A stretch of 64,000 bases of DNA. It comes from Eleginops maclovinus (taxonomy: Eukaryota > Chordata > Actinopteri > Perciformes > Eleginopidae). The stretch spans positions 22,539,637 through 22,603,636 of the forward strand of contig NC_086352.1 of NCBI RefSeq assembly GCF_036324505.1. Reading direction: 5' to 3'. Under the pieces are notes generated by a model. That model saw only the letters and a list, made by a program, of their open reading frames with translations, was not told where the DNA came from and searched no databases. Of this stretch, positions 1 to 14,625 are shown piece after piece (the first letter of the stretch is position 1; every line of letters starts with the position of its first letter). The translations under genes and the position numbers were made by a program.

Positions 1-153
1 TGTTCATCTGTGTTTATATGAGTACATCTTTGTGATTCTGCAGCTATGTGTGTATGAAGCTATATGAATACAACACATATTCTTATCTGTTTTCTGTGTA
101 TTTCTGTGTGTGAAGGGGTGAAGAGGTTTACAATATGTGTATGTGTCTGCAAA

Positions 154-156
<3 letters not shown>

Positions 157-243
<87 letters not shown>
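157..243 (+). repeat. (GA)n microsatellite
   Basis: Pure GA dinucleotide array of about 43 units on the + strand, a homopurine tract able to form triplex DNA. A second GA tract follows at 397-441. Confidence 0.97.
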
Positions 244-246
<3 letters not shown>

Positions 247-395
247 AAGCATGACCTACATTTGGCAAAGCTCATCGTATGAGCATGAAACTGCCTAACA
301 TCACCCCAGAGCTCCGCAGCACACAGCTCTGCGATTGGCTGCTCTCAGCTCCAGCCTGACAACAGCACTGGCATCACCCAGGGGGAGGGGGAGGG

Positions 396-396
<1 letters not shown>

Positions 397-441
<45 letters not shown>
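397..441 (+). repeat. (GA)n microsatellite
   Basis: Second, shorter GA array directly after a G-rich stretch (gggggaggggg at 381-396), extending the purine-only strand. Confidence 0.95.
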
Positions 442-443
<2 letters not shown>

Positions 444-1609
444 GCACATACACTAATTCAAGAAGAAGTAAAGATGCAAATAGATGATTGGATAAAGAGA
501 GAAAATAGATGGAGAGTAAATCAAAGGATCCAATTAGAGACAGTATTGCTCTTGAAGGTGTGTGTGTGCATGTGAGTATCTCACATTTAGAGGACAACTA
601 TTTTTTACACGCTAACATTTTTCTCTCTACCCATTTAGGGACAAAAAGCTGAGAGTTGTTTTGAGATGTCTCTGGTGATGGCAATGTCAGACGATTGGTC
701 AGTTCACCTCTTTTGTCCACAATGACAGCTGAAATGTTTTACAGACATCAATGCTCTCCAGAGGATGAATCTGAATTACTTTGGCGATTTTGTGAATTTT
801 CCACTAGTGCTCCCATGCAGTTCAACGTATTGTATGATTGAATTGTTTCAACAACCAATGTTCCTGAACAATGTGTCCACCAATCAGATTGTGCCGAAAC
901 AAGTTAAGTTGTGCCAATATTGAATATTATAAAAACAACAGCTTTGAGCAGGGGACTCAACACTTAGAATCAAAATGGCAAACAAAGCACATTTCAGTGG
1001 GGCTCAAAAATAAGGTTTGCCCACTTGGGCCTGGGTCCAGTAAGATGTTAAATCTGGCTAGTTCATTACATCTAGCAACTCACTTGCTGCCAACCTATTA
1101 TCTGGCAATAATCAATACAAATATGTGATCAGTCGCTGCACCGTTATAAGGCCACAATGGCAACAAAAGAAAAGCTTGTAAGTGCTTGATCACTTCCTCC
1201 TAATTTCAGAGATGGACATGGACAGTACCGGGCACTCGGGCAGTGATAACCGCAAAAAAGATCATACAAAAATGTATGTAAAATGTGTATCAGTGTAAGT
1301 GAAAATTCATGTTGGCCAAAAAAAATCTAACCAATATGCCTAACCAGGCAAATGAAAAAAAGAACATTTAACCCTAACCAGGGACACTCTTGCAAAAGAA
1401 AAGACTTAGACATGTGAGATTCACAGCCAAGTATTTTGCATTTCCTTTTCTTTCATCACACCCATGGTGGGTAAATGACTCTAGTCTTACTTGGATAAGA
1501 TAAGGTTTAGGTTTATTATACGCCAAAGGTTTGAAGTATGCATGTATTGATATTATCGAATATGTGCAAGTAGGTGTAATGTAGTCTTAACTGAGTGCTT
1601 ACATCCTAA

Positions 1610-1715
<106 letters not shown>

Positions 1716-1800
1716 AGATTCTGAGTTTAGTGTCTTTGGTCATGTGAGCTGTCACAATAGAGTGGGGATTTGCAGCTAGGCACCTCCAGAGCTGACAAAT

Positions 1801-2012
<212 letters not shown>

Positions 2013-2931
2013 CTTCTGCCTCTGTGTAACTGTCTCTCTTTCTCTCTCTCTTTCCCTGAGATCCCCAGGCACAAGGCATTATGGGAATCACTCTGGCATG
2101 GCTCTCGCTCTTCACAGCTTTAATCTTTAAGTTGTTTCCATAGAAACGTCTTCGTTCACTCAGTTGATAACTGCTTGATGGTTTTTAAAGCTATAGAAAA
2201 GTGTTCTCACCCAACATAAACCTCCTCCTCCATAGCCCAACAACAGAGCAACTTGTGTGTCACTGTACCCTCAATGATCCATGATTTATAGGAACTGAAG
2301 AGTCAGTATTGATGACGCCAGGCACACATGATACAAATATTTTTGGAATTATTTAGTGATTTCTACAAACTATATAATTTTGTAACCACAGTAATAAAAT
2401 GCTGTTTTAGCAGTTAAGGTGGTATATCTTAAGGGAAGAAGACGTATAAAATGTAATGTAAGCAAAGTCACAGCTCAACTGCTATAGGAGACAAGCCTAG
2501 GGACATTTGGTAGGTGATGTGTTTAATGAACTTGCTGCATAGCTTCAGTTGTTTCAGGTTGCGGTAGCAGAAGACCGCCTCCTGTCGTCAGATACAGAGT
2601 GTCAGTGTTTCCTCAGTTGCCTCAGAAGCCTTTTTCCCTCCCTTCCCATTTCCACTGCACACAGACACAGCGAAAAACTGTGAAAAGCGTATGTAGAATT
2701 CAATGCATTTAATATGAAAGACAAGGTTTACCAAATATGCATCTACATCTACATCTACACACACACACACACACCCTATGACCAGCGGTTGGAGTCTTCC
2801 TCAACACACGCACAGCAGGAGATCGCCAACTCCCTGCATATGTGCCGGTTTCCATGGAGACACGCAGTTAAAAATAACATGGGCGATGGCTTGTCTCGTG
2901 CGATTCCACCAACATGGCTGAAGTATTAACT

Positions 2932-3037
<106 letters not shown>

Positions 3038-5906
3038 CAATATGAAATCACACACAGACACTCTTCTATCGCCATGTTGGCATGGTGGTGACGTTTCTTC
3101 CCGCCCTCTCACTGCTGGTCTATGAAGAGATGATATCAGATATTAAGATGTGAGTTGAAAACAAAACGCCTCTTGTAAACTAAACCTGAATATACCCTAC
3201 TGTGTGTTGAGTTGTGCTGCAGTTAGTGGAGGACTATGAGGTTTAATGGCTTTAAGGATATAACTAGCAAAGACCAATACCGATGATGTGTTATGCCGTG
3301 TTCAGAACATTTCGGTCTGTTAAAATGCTAACAATCTTGTCGTGACTTGGGCTAGAGGCATGAAAATGATATGTAGACCCCTCACCAATCAGAGATTGGC
3401 ATCATTCATTTTCTGCAAGAAATTCCAACACGCCTGTGATGACGCATCCCCATAGGCGTCTATCTACACAGGATCCAACATAACATAACAAATGTATTAT
3501 GGTGATTTAAAAAAAAGACTGTGATTCAGGGTAGTATCCTTTCATCAAACTTGAAAAAGAAGCAGAATCTAAAGAAAGCACTTGCTGCCATGAAAACCCA
3601 GAGAGAATTTCTTTAATAAAACAAGTTACTCTAAATGTGTGACCTAAAGCAGTTTAGTGGTCAGGGTTATCCATTAAAATCCTTGTGAAGTAACTTATGC
3701 AAGCAGACAAATACAGCGTTTCACTTATCGGGGACATGTAATGGATTCAAACCCAAACAACTCCATGTGACCCATAACTCAGACAATAAACGTAAAATCA
3801 TTCTAAATTGTCTGCATGTTTCTAAAGCAACATGCCTTTAGTCAAAAGACACAAGATTGATGTTCGAACAAATAGAATAGAACATTACGTACAGTCTATC
3901 ATTCTCTACATATAGCCCCCCTGATTACTACATCTTTAGGAAAAATGCTGCAATATTGATGAGGATTGGGGAAATACAGAAGCTTGACAAAGAGAGGAAG
4001 TCCTACAATAACATGAGATGATAAAACATTCATCTCCTGCTGCTTCTTTTGACAGAAACGGGAGTTGGGAATTTTGAGATTTTAGGATGATTTCGGACCT
4101 TACATTGAATGCAAATTATATAGGTTTTAAACTCCTCACTTCCAAACAGCTACAAAATGCTGCCTGAATTTCCAAGTGTTTATTTAATTCAGCACTACTA
4201 CCACTGCTACTGATTTTAAATTCTAAAAGGAATAGAAAATAAAAATGCTTTGTAACCAATACATGTAGTATTTACTTCCCCCCTTTTAACTTTGCTTATT
4301 TGCTTAAGTATTGCTAAATATATTTAGTTAAGCTAACCAGGTAAACAGTATTTTGCATAAAAATATGTGAGTAACAATTGTCTCATCTCATTTTTAGTAA
4401 GCTTTTTGATCATAATGTTAAAATTGTTTCTTTTAAATACAGAGCTGGGGCCAGAAGGCAATTATCAAAGCTAACCCTAGAAACTGAAGGCAGGAGGGGC
4501 ACTTTTGCCCAAAAGTGAAACAGATGTGACACAATGTACTCGATAATAGACTTTAAAATATGTTGATACAAGACATGAAAGTGATATTCATTGTCTCAAC
4601 CTTGAAAAATATAGCAAATCAGTTACATCTGTTGCTACATTGGGAGCCTAGTATTTCCAGCCCGTAAACAGTTTTCCTACAGTATCCACACCTATGCTGT
4701 TTTTTATTTGGATCAGCCCTTCTTTAAGTCTGAACATATAGTAACAATGTGATAAACACATGGCAGCGCTCACATGTCCAACGTGCAAATCCATGATGTG
4801 ATTATCAGTCCACACATTGCACCAACCATTCAAACAGCAGTGTTTCTGAATCAGTGTAGTGGTTATAATGTACCACTAAGGGGCAGCACAGGAACACGAT
4901 CAGTGGAGTCTGTTAATATTCAGTAAACAGCGAGAGCTAGGAAATAATCCTTTGAACATTTAACATGCTTATGATATTTTCTTTGGCCCTTTGGGCTCTC
5001 TGTGACATGGCGGGTGCTATAAATAAGACTTTTGAATGTATTGCCAGACAGTGTAACTCACCTCTGCTACAGGTACAAAAAAAGACGTCAAACCCTTATA
5101 GAAGTGTGCGCACAGACACACACACGCTTGTTAAAACATGAATGTGGTGCAGGTCAGGGGGGCAGAAAAGGGATTGAGGACAGAGGCAGAACAATAGTGC
5201 AGGTGTGCAGCTGGGGAAAGAGCGATGGGAGAAGGGAATGGGGGTAGTATGATTTATTCATTTAGTGTGAAAGGAGGACACACACAAATAGAGAGAAACA
5301 GAAGGACTGCAGGAATAGCTAGTCTGTGTATACAAAGCTAACAAATAATTGAGATTCTTACAGAAAAACAACTCTGTAAAGTGTGTTTTAAGTGACTTAA
5401 AAGATGATACTGATTAAGTGATTTGGCTTAAGCACCCCAGGCAGGACTAACCACTATCCAAGAGGCTACGGTGCAGCTCATATGCGGTTGAAAGGTCTGT
5501 GATCCAGCCCTGATGCTTCATAGATCACTCAATACTCTGATTGACAAACAACCTCAGGGACAACAAGCTATTAAAGGCCTCCCAGCAGTCCTGTTAGAAA
5601 ACTGCTGCAAATAACTGAGGACGAGGAATGTCCGCGCATTTAATATTCATGACGGCGATCTACTCCTTTTGTGCTGATGTTGACCACTGCGGTGAATTGC
5701 ATACAGACACGTGGTGTGCTGCATGCATGTGTGTGTGCAGATATATTTGGTGTGTCTGTGTCGTCCCCGGCCACGGCGGGAGGCTGAAAGCTCCTCGAGC
5801 AGACTGCCAGCTCCGCCAGCTCTACTCCAAAATCAGTGAACTGCCAGAGCTCCAGATTACAGCAGATTACCGGGCAGGGTGCTCGTACACTCTCTCTGTT
5901 TGTGTT

Positions 5907-5912
<6 letters not shown>

Positions 5913-5994
<82 letters not shown>
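5913..5994 (+). repeat. (TG)n microsatellite
   Basis: TG array continuing into CGTGCGTGCATGCGTG to about 6020, an alternating purine-pyrimidine run of Z-DNA type. Confidence 0.96.
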
Positions 5995-5998
<4 letters not shown>

Positions 5999-6209
5999 CG
6001 TGCATGCGTGTGTGTGTGTGATTTTATCTTGCTACCACACGAGAACATTTACTTCTCATTAACAGTGTAGACAAATACCAAGTGTCCTTGATTAGACACT
6101 GACTGACAATGAGAATATTTTGATTCCAGTTTTCAAAGTATTGCCCGATGTCAATGTCAGTGTTTAACGTTCATTTTAAATAATAGTATTTGGCAACACA
6201 AAGTCAGGT

Positions 6210-6535
<326 letters not shown>

Positions 6536-6634
6536 TAGATCACCACTCTTTGGTGGCAGCAATGGAAGGAATGAACATGCGATACATTTTCCCAGCATGT
6601 GGTGGATTAATACATTAATACTTTGTGGCCGCAG

Positions 6635-6738
<104 letters not shown>

Positions 6739-7215
6739 ACATATAACTGCATCAAAAAGAGATTACGGTCAGGACAGGCCATGCCCAGGCAGGATTCTAC
6801 CATCTGACACCGGGGGACGGGGGTGACTCATAAGAGACAGGACAGAAAAGTGTTTTGAGTTTGTGATGAAGTGTAGGCGCATCATTCCTTGTGAGTGCAA
6901 TGGATCTTTCAGCGAGGCCATTGTGTCCACATGACTCACAGACGAAGGAGAAATATTTGTTTTCAGTGACGTGTTGGGTCAGCTGAACGGAGGAGAGAGC
7001 AGGGACAGCAGGTGGGTGGGCGAGGAGGTGGTGGGGGAGGGTCTGTGTCTGCAGATGTTGCTAGTCTGGATGTCGGGCTTGCACAGGAATGTTTCAGAAA
7101 AGTCTGCAGTAGTGAATATTGAGAGACAGATGACAACCAGTCTGCAGGAGAGAGGAAGGAGCGACCCAGAAAGACAAATCAGGGGAGAAGAAGAGAGAGT
7201 AGACAGCTGCTGAGC

Positions 7216-7264
7216 ATGGCTCTGGCTTGTCTCGGTCTAGGCTGCGTCCCTGTGCGATCCAAAG
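7216..7264 (+). CDS. nhs: Candidate alternative first coding exon of nhs
   Basis: An ATG in strong context (A at -3, G at +4) opens a 16-codon frame, MALACLGLGCVPVRSK, followed by one extra base and a GTACTG donor. It therefore ends in phase 1, which is what the conserved nhs exon at 13568 requires. Joining the two restores the family motif [10 protein letters not shown]. Adding this exon makes the summed nhs coding length in the window an exact multiple of three. Mammalian NHS has a long proline- and alanine-rich exon 1 and shorter isoforms from alternative first exons; this would be the short type. The assignment rests on start context, donor and phase only, without a sequence match I can vouch for. 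Confidence 0.5.
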
Positions 7265-8155
7265 GTACTGTCTCTGCAGCATCAGTATGTTCCTTAAAAC
7301 CTGTGTAGTTCCTGTCATCATCGTTAAACAGTAAAAGGACTTTCGATTAAGACAGCGATGTGTCCTGTAGTGTCACTGTGCTGATGTTACCCTGTGGCAT
7401 CATACTGGCTCACTGTCATGAACAGGAGAATCGTTCTGTCTGTTATATGGTCCTAAACTTAATCACAACCATCAATGCATTTACAATAAGCTGCTATTCT
7501 ATGTCATCGTTATTTATAAAAGTTTATGTGCTTACTACGACATTGTTCTGGACATGAGGTGGTAAGATAAGATTTGATTACTTTTTCCGATACCTAGGTG
7601 TTGTAGATATCAGCTATATCAGGCTGAATATTAGAATAGTTTGTATTGGTACTCCAGTCATCTGGAACATATTCATTAAAAAGGAATTAAGATTTAATGT
7701 TTCATTCATTGCTTACATATTACATTTCACAGTGTAAACATCTCGAATGACAATCAATTGTAAACCAATTGCTAAATGTATAGACAGTAACTTAATCTGC
7801 AACATTTTCTAAATAGTTTTTACGCCTTTTTCTATCGTTTTGTCCTTTTTGTATCGAAAATCGCAAGAATTTACTGGCTACAGCTCTATAGAGAACACTT
7901 CCTGGTTATCTTCTAATATCTTCCAATAGTCTTCGAATAGTTAACTCAAGCTACAGTATCTGCAATTTAAACTGTGGGAAGCTGTGAGGGGCCTTGATCA
8001 CTATTGTTTGCCATTTTGTTGATCAAGTATGGGAGACAATAATAAAGCTTGTAGTTTCAATGAAGAGTTAAGAAGGTGATGCAGACAATGTGGTGGAGTT
8101 TGGAAACTGCATGTTAAAAGGAAGATGTTAAGCTTTGATTGGTGTGGATTTTTAT

Positions 8156-8191
<36 letters not shown>

Positions 8192-11100
8192 TTTCAACAG
8201 TTGCATTTTACTTTATGCTGAGCAAGCAGGAAGTAACACACTAGTATTCCTGGAAATTAAAGCAATGTTACAGCAAAAGTTGCAACAGTTTGAACATCTT
8301 ACAGCTGATATCAATATGAAACGTTAAAAATACTGCTATTGATGAGATGGGATGCTGCGTTGTGTGACTGCTGAGGCGTTGCAGGCGGACTCAGTGCAGA
8401 GTTTTCCTCTGCAGAACTGGCCAGCTAGTGTTTCTTATATAACAGCTGTCTACTATGACAAGATTCTGCAGCTACTGCCACAGGGAGTGTGCTGCCTGAC
8501 CCAGATACACCCTAATACATTCTCCACTAATGACTTACATTCACTAACATCTGGACCAGAGAGGGATACAATCATCATATAGCTAGACCAGAAAGAGAAA
8601 GAGCAATATTAAATCAGGAGCATGAGGACAATCAGTGTTCTATTTGCAAATGTCATGGATGACTACCGTATGTCTGGTTGGGATGTTTTGTATAGTTTGT
8701 TGGCTCTAGAGGGCTGAAGATTTGAATAGCCTTCATGTGGTCGGCAGTAAACATCATACTATTATTGTATTTGTTTTATTATAGTTCTTGTTCTCTACCA
8801 CCTTCTTTTTCTTCTTCCCTAAAAGTGAGTGGATCTCAGAAACCATTAAAACCCACATCAGCCAAGGCTCCCAGATAAAACTCATTCACTGCTCATGTAA
8901 TAAAAATTAGACCCATTAGCCAGATGAGTCTCAAATGGTGCCATAAAAAATACTTTTACATTAAAGCCCATAACTCACCAACTGTAAATCACACAGTTAA
9001 AACATCTTAGAGTGTTAAAATTGATGAGATGGCTCTCCTGGCACGCGCCTCATAAGGGCTTTCTTATTCTTCAGCCCTTGCTACTCTTTGTTAGTTTTTA
9101 TGTTTATGTGAAGCACCATTGTTGCAAATAAGAGGCTGAGATTTGAATTATATAATGTTTTGCCAGTAAATTCCTTTTGCTTGTTTATTTTCAGGTTGTT
9201 CAACATAAACACAAGTGCACTGTCATCAAACCAAGTTTCAGCAGAACAAAAAGGCTCATGTTTAGTGTTTATCTTCTTGAATATTGCTGCTTACAGTTAA
9301 TCCCTCCTTCTATTGATTATAACATCTGCCAATCTATCCAAGTCAACTGTAAGCATAGGAGCCAACATATATTTTACACTGAAACTTGAACAGAGGGACA
9401 TCCTTAACAGGTTCCCTAACCACATGCAACCCCCCTTTGTGCAAAAGGCAGTCCTTGGACACAAAGGTCCTTGGAGTAGGTGTTTTTTTACATAATTGGT
9501 TTGATTGCAGCTGTCAGCGCATTTGGCCTTGTTCTGGCCGGAGAAATGTACAGTCTTGAGCTGATGTGGGATGAAGGAGGAGTGAACATTTGGCCTCCAC
9601 AGGACCTGAACAAGCCATAAATATTTTTCAAACGGTGTACAATTTCAGACTATCTCTCATGGAGGACACTCATAGTTTCCTGGTTGCCCACATGAAAACG
9701 GTCTGAGATAATGTGTATAAAATATTGTTCAAACTTTTTAAAAGTTATAGAAATGTTCGATCACCTCCCACTCATCAATTCGAACGAAAGGCGGCTTTAG
9801 ATGACTTTTTGTCCCACCAACAAACTATTTGGTTGAAGCACACCATCACCTCTGGAGCCTCACTTCAGCCCTTTAACCTGGATATTAATTCAAAGGGGGG
9901 CACACTGACATATTGAAAATATGTTGTTGGTATATAAGGAAATCCTTTATTTTCCTTATCCCCCTTTGACTGACCATCTCAGCTCATAACTGTTGCAGTC
10001 TGTCTTTTATTCTGCTTTCTACCACCAAATATGAATCACAACATGTAGTTTCGACAGTCTTTAGACATCTTTCTGTTTTATTAAGGACATAGGGAGAACT
10101 AAATCCTTGCCGGTGTAACCATGTGAAGCTAAACACTCATGTTACCTTATTCAGCACAATACCTAAATTCCATTTCTATCACACAGGAGTATATGTTTGC
10201 ATTACAGCTATTTAATCCTTGAACTACAGTTTTTAGAGTGCATGGCCCCTGTGAATGGCTGCATTGGTCTCTTTTCTGTATTGCTCTGCATTTTTTTATT
10301 ACATAGTCTTTTCCCCCTTTTTATTTTTTTACTGAACCTCCCCTCCTCCCCTCTCCTGCTACTGTTGGCATGCAAGTCCTGATGATGACACTGTAAGTTG
10401 CTGACACTGCACCTGCAGATTTCAGTATAAGGGTAGGCAGAGATGGAGGCATACAGTAGGGAAGCAGAGAGATGTTTGGTAAAAGAGCAAGGCAGACAGA
10501 GTTGGTGTTAGGTGAGTGTGTACATGGGTCTGCTTCTGGATGCTAGCAATGGGTAACTCTCAGAATAAGCTTCATTACAACCAAATGCTGAAGAGGAGGA
10601 AGAAGTGCAGGACAGCAAGAGTGAGTCTGGAAAATGCAGGTAGGAAAGAGAGGTGCAACTCTAAAAGATGCTGAATACAAAGATTTTGTTACATGCCACT
10701 AATTGGAATATACTTAGTAATGATGGTGGATCCTCTGAGATATCTTAAATAACTGACAGTAGTGCAACTTTCATGTTTTCTGAGACTTTTTTAGGGCTTT
10801 GTGAGTTGCCACCAGAGGGAAGGTTGGTGAGGCTGTGAGAGGGAAGCATCGATACACCCCGTGTAGAAAAGTAAATTATTTTGGAAGTTTGTTTATTTAA
10901 CTTTGTGCTGTAGCCCAGCAACAAACTGTAAATCTACATGTTTTTGAACATTTGCAGACTTTTTGTTATTTTGTTAGCTATGCAGGTCTTCTACTATATT
11001 TTTTGACAGTATAGGGATGCGTTACAGATACACATTTCTTTACAAATTGCTACCTAAAATGCTTGCTTAATGCTTAAGCAAGATTATGTGCAGAGTTTAT

Positions 11101-13567
11101 CACTAGAAGGCTGTTTGCACATTGTTATTCTAAAATGTGCTCACAAAAAAAATCTTAATTTGAGTCATCTCCATACAAGCCAGTGTGGTGCAGTGGGAAC
11201 CTAAACAAGTGTGATGTGGGAAGATGAGACTCATTCCCTGAGAAAGGCCTTCAGAGTAGTTTCTGAATGATGTTTGCATACAGTATTTCGCTATGCGGAA
11301 GGAGGAGTAGATGGGATTTTAAGATTTCTCAAACCAAATTGTTACTAAAAACCATTAGACGCAATAGACCATTTAGAGTATTTTTTTTATATTTGTTTAG
11401 GTGTTCTTTTAGTAGAAAAACTTCTTGAAAAATACATATTTTCATGTTTTCAAGACATACAGAATAAAGGAGCAAAAAACGTTTTTCTTAACCCGTGCAT
11501 TATAGCACTGCAACTTGATGATGATTAGATGACTCTACATAGCAACAGCAAAAGAGAAAGAAAGAAAATATTATAAAAGATGAAGAGAAGGAAGGGATGA
11601 TGATAAGACAAATCAGGGTAACAAGTGGGCTGGCTGACAGTAAAGCAACAGCAAAACATTCAGTCATTTGACTGTCACATCAAATATGTTAGCACCTTGT
11701 AGTAATATTAAACTTCACTGCCCTTCTATTGTCTTCTGTATAAACAGTCAGTACAACTCAAACTCGTTTATTGTTTTTCAAAGATTATGCAGATATGTCA
11801 GTTTAATGAGCAGACCAGCTCATTACAGCTAACTAAGCATTCCCAGGATTGCAGCTTTTAGCAGAAGCAAAAATAATGCCCCATTGCCCATAAGTGACAA
11901 ATTCCATAATGCTGTGATTCATCTTGTATTTATTTCAATTTGCCTTTACATTTCTCTTACTGATTTTCTTTAATGCAGTATTTTTGTATTTTAAGACTTA
12001 CATGCTAATAAACAAGGCAGTATCTTCACCTGTATGTGACAGTCTTCAGAGCAGAATGCAGTGTAATTATTTATCTAGTGTGAATAAGCTGGCTTTCTGG
12101 GTTACTTTAACCTTGTGGTTTAAAATCGTGCGGGTGCTGCTGATGTGAGCTCACTGATTTGATTGCGGGAAAAGACGAGCCTTGATGAGCTATGAAAGGT
12201 TGCTTGGCTACTGATGTACAGTGTGGCTTCAAGGGCACAATTGCATTTTAATTCCGAGTTAAAAGAAGAGAAATAGATTTGATAATAAAAGGGTGCTTCA
12301 AGAGCAGATAAGAGAAATGAATAATCACAGTCTTCTCTCCCACCTCACTGTGGATCAACGGTTTTAATCCACTAAAAATTAAAGTTAGTGATTCTCAGGT
12401 GTACATAATGCATCATAGTAGTATTTACCTTGTTTTCTGACAGAAATAAAAAGGGTAGCGAGTAGTGACATAAAAATGGAGGATTGTGAGAAATGTACAG
12501 TGGTGTTCTGTATGCAGCGTTGCAGTGGTGAGGCGTGTTTAGCTGCCACCTGCTGGCGTGTCTCTGCAATTGTGTTATGTTTGGAGGTACAAATAGGACT
12601 ATGACATGCCTAACATAACACTTGTAGAATTACTTTTTTGTGTATCCACTCCTAATATTCGTATTCTTATTTTCTTTTCTTTTGTGTATTGCATTTCTTG
12701 ACTTGCTTTGTTGTAAGACCTGCAGGTGGTACATTGTAAAGCCTGGCCTGGATCTCATCTTGTTGCAGTTTCTCATACTGTGGCATCTCTTTGATGCTGT
12801 TGGTATGGGCATGAGGGTTGACTTAAGCATGACTTAAAGAATCAATAACATATTTGGCAATGATTTACCATAACTACTATAATAAAATGTTAGGAATTAA
12901 AATATATTTTAATTTAAGGCATACAAATATTTCAATGGTTTAGACATACAAAGGGTTCATTTGATTAATTGCAGTTTTTGTTTGAGGTTATCCACTACTT
13001 AAGCACAATATCAACTCAGGACCTCAAGATATAACATGCTTCATTGTACAAACTCGATGCCCGGTCATGTAGAGGCCTCCTAGAAAAATATAGTTGAAGA
13101 CCTAAAAGTATTTTTTGCCAGGCAAAAACGTGATGCTACTATCGTTTTGACCTTGCGCATCTTTGAGTGTATCAACATGGCAAAATGTGTTCCTGGAGAC
13201 ACCTATAGTAGCAGTACCTAAACCAGAAGACATGTTGAGCATAGATGGTCTTTCTGTGGACAGATTTAAATTCTGTAAGGTCAAAAACACACAAGGGGCA
13301 TTCATAAATCTCTTACAGGTTTGTAGTTGAGATCAAAATCAAGGCATAGTTCAAAATTAGCTGTGGTCCAAGCAAGAGTGCAAAGAGTGAAGAAGGAGCT
13401 CAGGCCCACAGCTCATTTTCGGCTCCTAGGCCTTTGTTCAAATGGCAATGATTCTGTAAGATTAAAACATGTGTTCTTACATTACCTCGAATTATCCATT
13501 CAAGATCACAAAATGTTAAAAAAAAAGCACCAACACAAAACCAATCGATTTTCTTTTCTCTACTCAG
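7265..13567. other. nhs: Intron (or 5' flank) of nhs, no gene seen
   Basis: AT-rich DNA without recognisable exons or large repeats apart from a TATC microsatellite near 8156. The short frames here lack family similarity and splice context. If the exon at 7216 is real, this is its 6.3 kb intron. Confidence 0.55.
8156..8191 (+). repeat. (TATC)n microsatellite
   Basis: About nine tandem TATC units. Confidence 0.95.
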
Positions 13568-13720
13568 CGGTGTCGAACTTGGATATAGAGAGCAAGCTGT
13601 CGCTTCACTATCAGGCTCCATGGCACCAGCAACACAACGTGTTTCATCCTTGTAGCCGACCACCATGTTTGGAGGAGCTGCACAGAAGCGCTCAGTTCAG
13701 TCTCAGGGCGCTACACCGAG
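13568..13720 (+). CDS. nhs: nhs exon: conserved SNLDIESKL / PWHQQ block
   Basis: Bounded by a CTACTCAG acceptor and a GTGAGA donor; starts and ends in phase 1. It encodes [18 protein letters not shown], then [19 protein letters not shown] and [13 protein letters not shown]. This closely follows the human NHS segment after the WAVE-homology region (recalled there as [20 protein letters not shown] and RPPCVEELHRHA). NHS proteins act at cell borders and the leading edge, modulating actin remodelling together with WAVE and Abi proteins. This is the first exon in the window with unambiguous NHS family sequence. An upstream frame read continuously from 13327 into this exon is intronic read-through. 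Confidence 0.93.
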
Positions 13721-13815
13721 GTGAGACAGGCTGATCCGCTTTGCACGGCTGCAATACAGACGGTTGATTACAAATGTATTGTCAGTTTTAATGTATGAGT
13801 GTTTGGGTTTCACAG

Positions 13816-13955
13816 ACGAAGAACCACAGCACCACCGCTCCACGAGTCGGGAGAGAAACAGGGTGACGATCTCTATCTCAGTGGCGCCCCCTATGCCCAC
13901 ATTTCCCTCGCCACACAGCATTCGCCGGCAACAGAGGAGTCGCTTGGCACGAGCG
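13816..13955 (+). CDS. nhs: nhs exon: VAPPMPTFPSPHS block
   Basis: Acceptor TTTCACAG and donor GTAAGG; 140 nt, entering in phase 1 and leaving in phase 0. It encodes a basic N-terminal half (HHRSTSRERNRVTISISV), a proline motif APPMPTFPSPHS, then IRRQQRSRLARA. Human NHS and NHS-like proteins have the same architecture (IAAPPLPAYPPAHSQRRR in human NHS as I recall it). The proline motif could bind SH3 or EVH1 domains, which is inference. Confidence 0.88.
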
Positions 13956-14317
13956 GTAAGGATGACGCATATCACACAATCAACCAATCAGGGATGGTTA
14001 TCCAGAAATGGTTTACTTTAAATGGCAGTAAAATAATAACGTGATGCATTTCTTATGAAGCAGTACTTGTACTTGTAGCACTTGTAGTACAGTAAATTCT
14101 AAATGTGTACCTAGACAAGTATCACCCACTGTAAAGTGAACACTGAATACTCAGAATGCCTTGTATGTTCAGAGAGCTACAGGATATTGAGGAAGACATT
14201 AAGTAGAACATAAACCTTTTGCATTTTTCATGTTAAGATGTTTTGACACCTTTGATTCCTATTAAATATACATTGCAAATAACTGACACAGTATCTCATT
14301 CTGATATCGCCAAGCAG

Positions 14318-14365
14318 CAAGAGAGAGCAGAGAGGGAGCGAGAGTTAGACTATCAACCCAGGAAG
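14318..14365 (+). CDS. nhs: nhs small exon, member 1 of a repeated exon set
   Basis: 48 nt, phase 0 on both sides, between AAGCAG and GTAAAA. It encodes QERAERERELDYQPRK. The acceptor is a tandem AAGCAG, so use of the first AG would add one Gln (CAG). After the leading Q the 15 residues align end to end with the two following 45-nt exons through ER..RE.......RK. Not called on homology to mammalian NHS; support is splice sites, phase and similarity to its neighbours. Confidence 0.7.
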
Positions 14366-14580
14366 GTAAAACTGAAACATGTTTGTTCATGTCTGTAAAT
14401 GTCTAATATAGAAGGCTGCTGTGAGATGTGTGTTGTATGCAGCTATGTGTACAGTCTCTGTTATGTGTGTTGGGTTTAATGTAAAATAATACTACATTAC
14501 ATTCCTGTATAAAAAAATATTATGTTCAGAACTTCTTTATCGCATTGAATGTAACTGTTTTTATTTCTGAATCCTTGAAG

Positions 14581-14625
14581 GAGAGGACCGTGAGAGAAAC
14601 AGAGATCCAGACCATACAGAGAAAG
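14581..14625 (+). CDS. nhs: nhs small exon, member 2 of a repeated exon set
   Basis: 45 nt, phase 0/0, between CCTTGAAG and GTAAGC. It encodes ERTVRETEIQTIQRK. It matches the next 45-nt exon at 34 of 45 bases and shares the ending QTIQRK, so the two are clearly tandem duplicates. They may be cumulative, cassette or mutually exclusive exons; each preserves the reading frame whether included or skipped. Confidence 0.78.

Noticed and set aside
13327..13567. Upstream in-frame extension of the nhs exon to an ATG at 13327
   Set aside because: A good acceptor sits at 13567 and the upstream residues have no NHS similarity; taken as intronic read-through.
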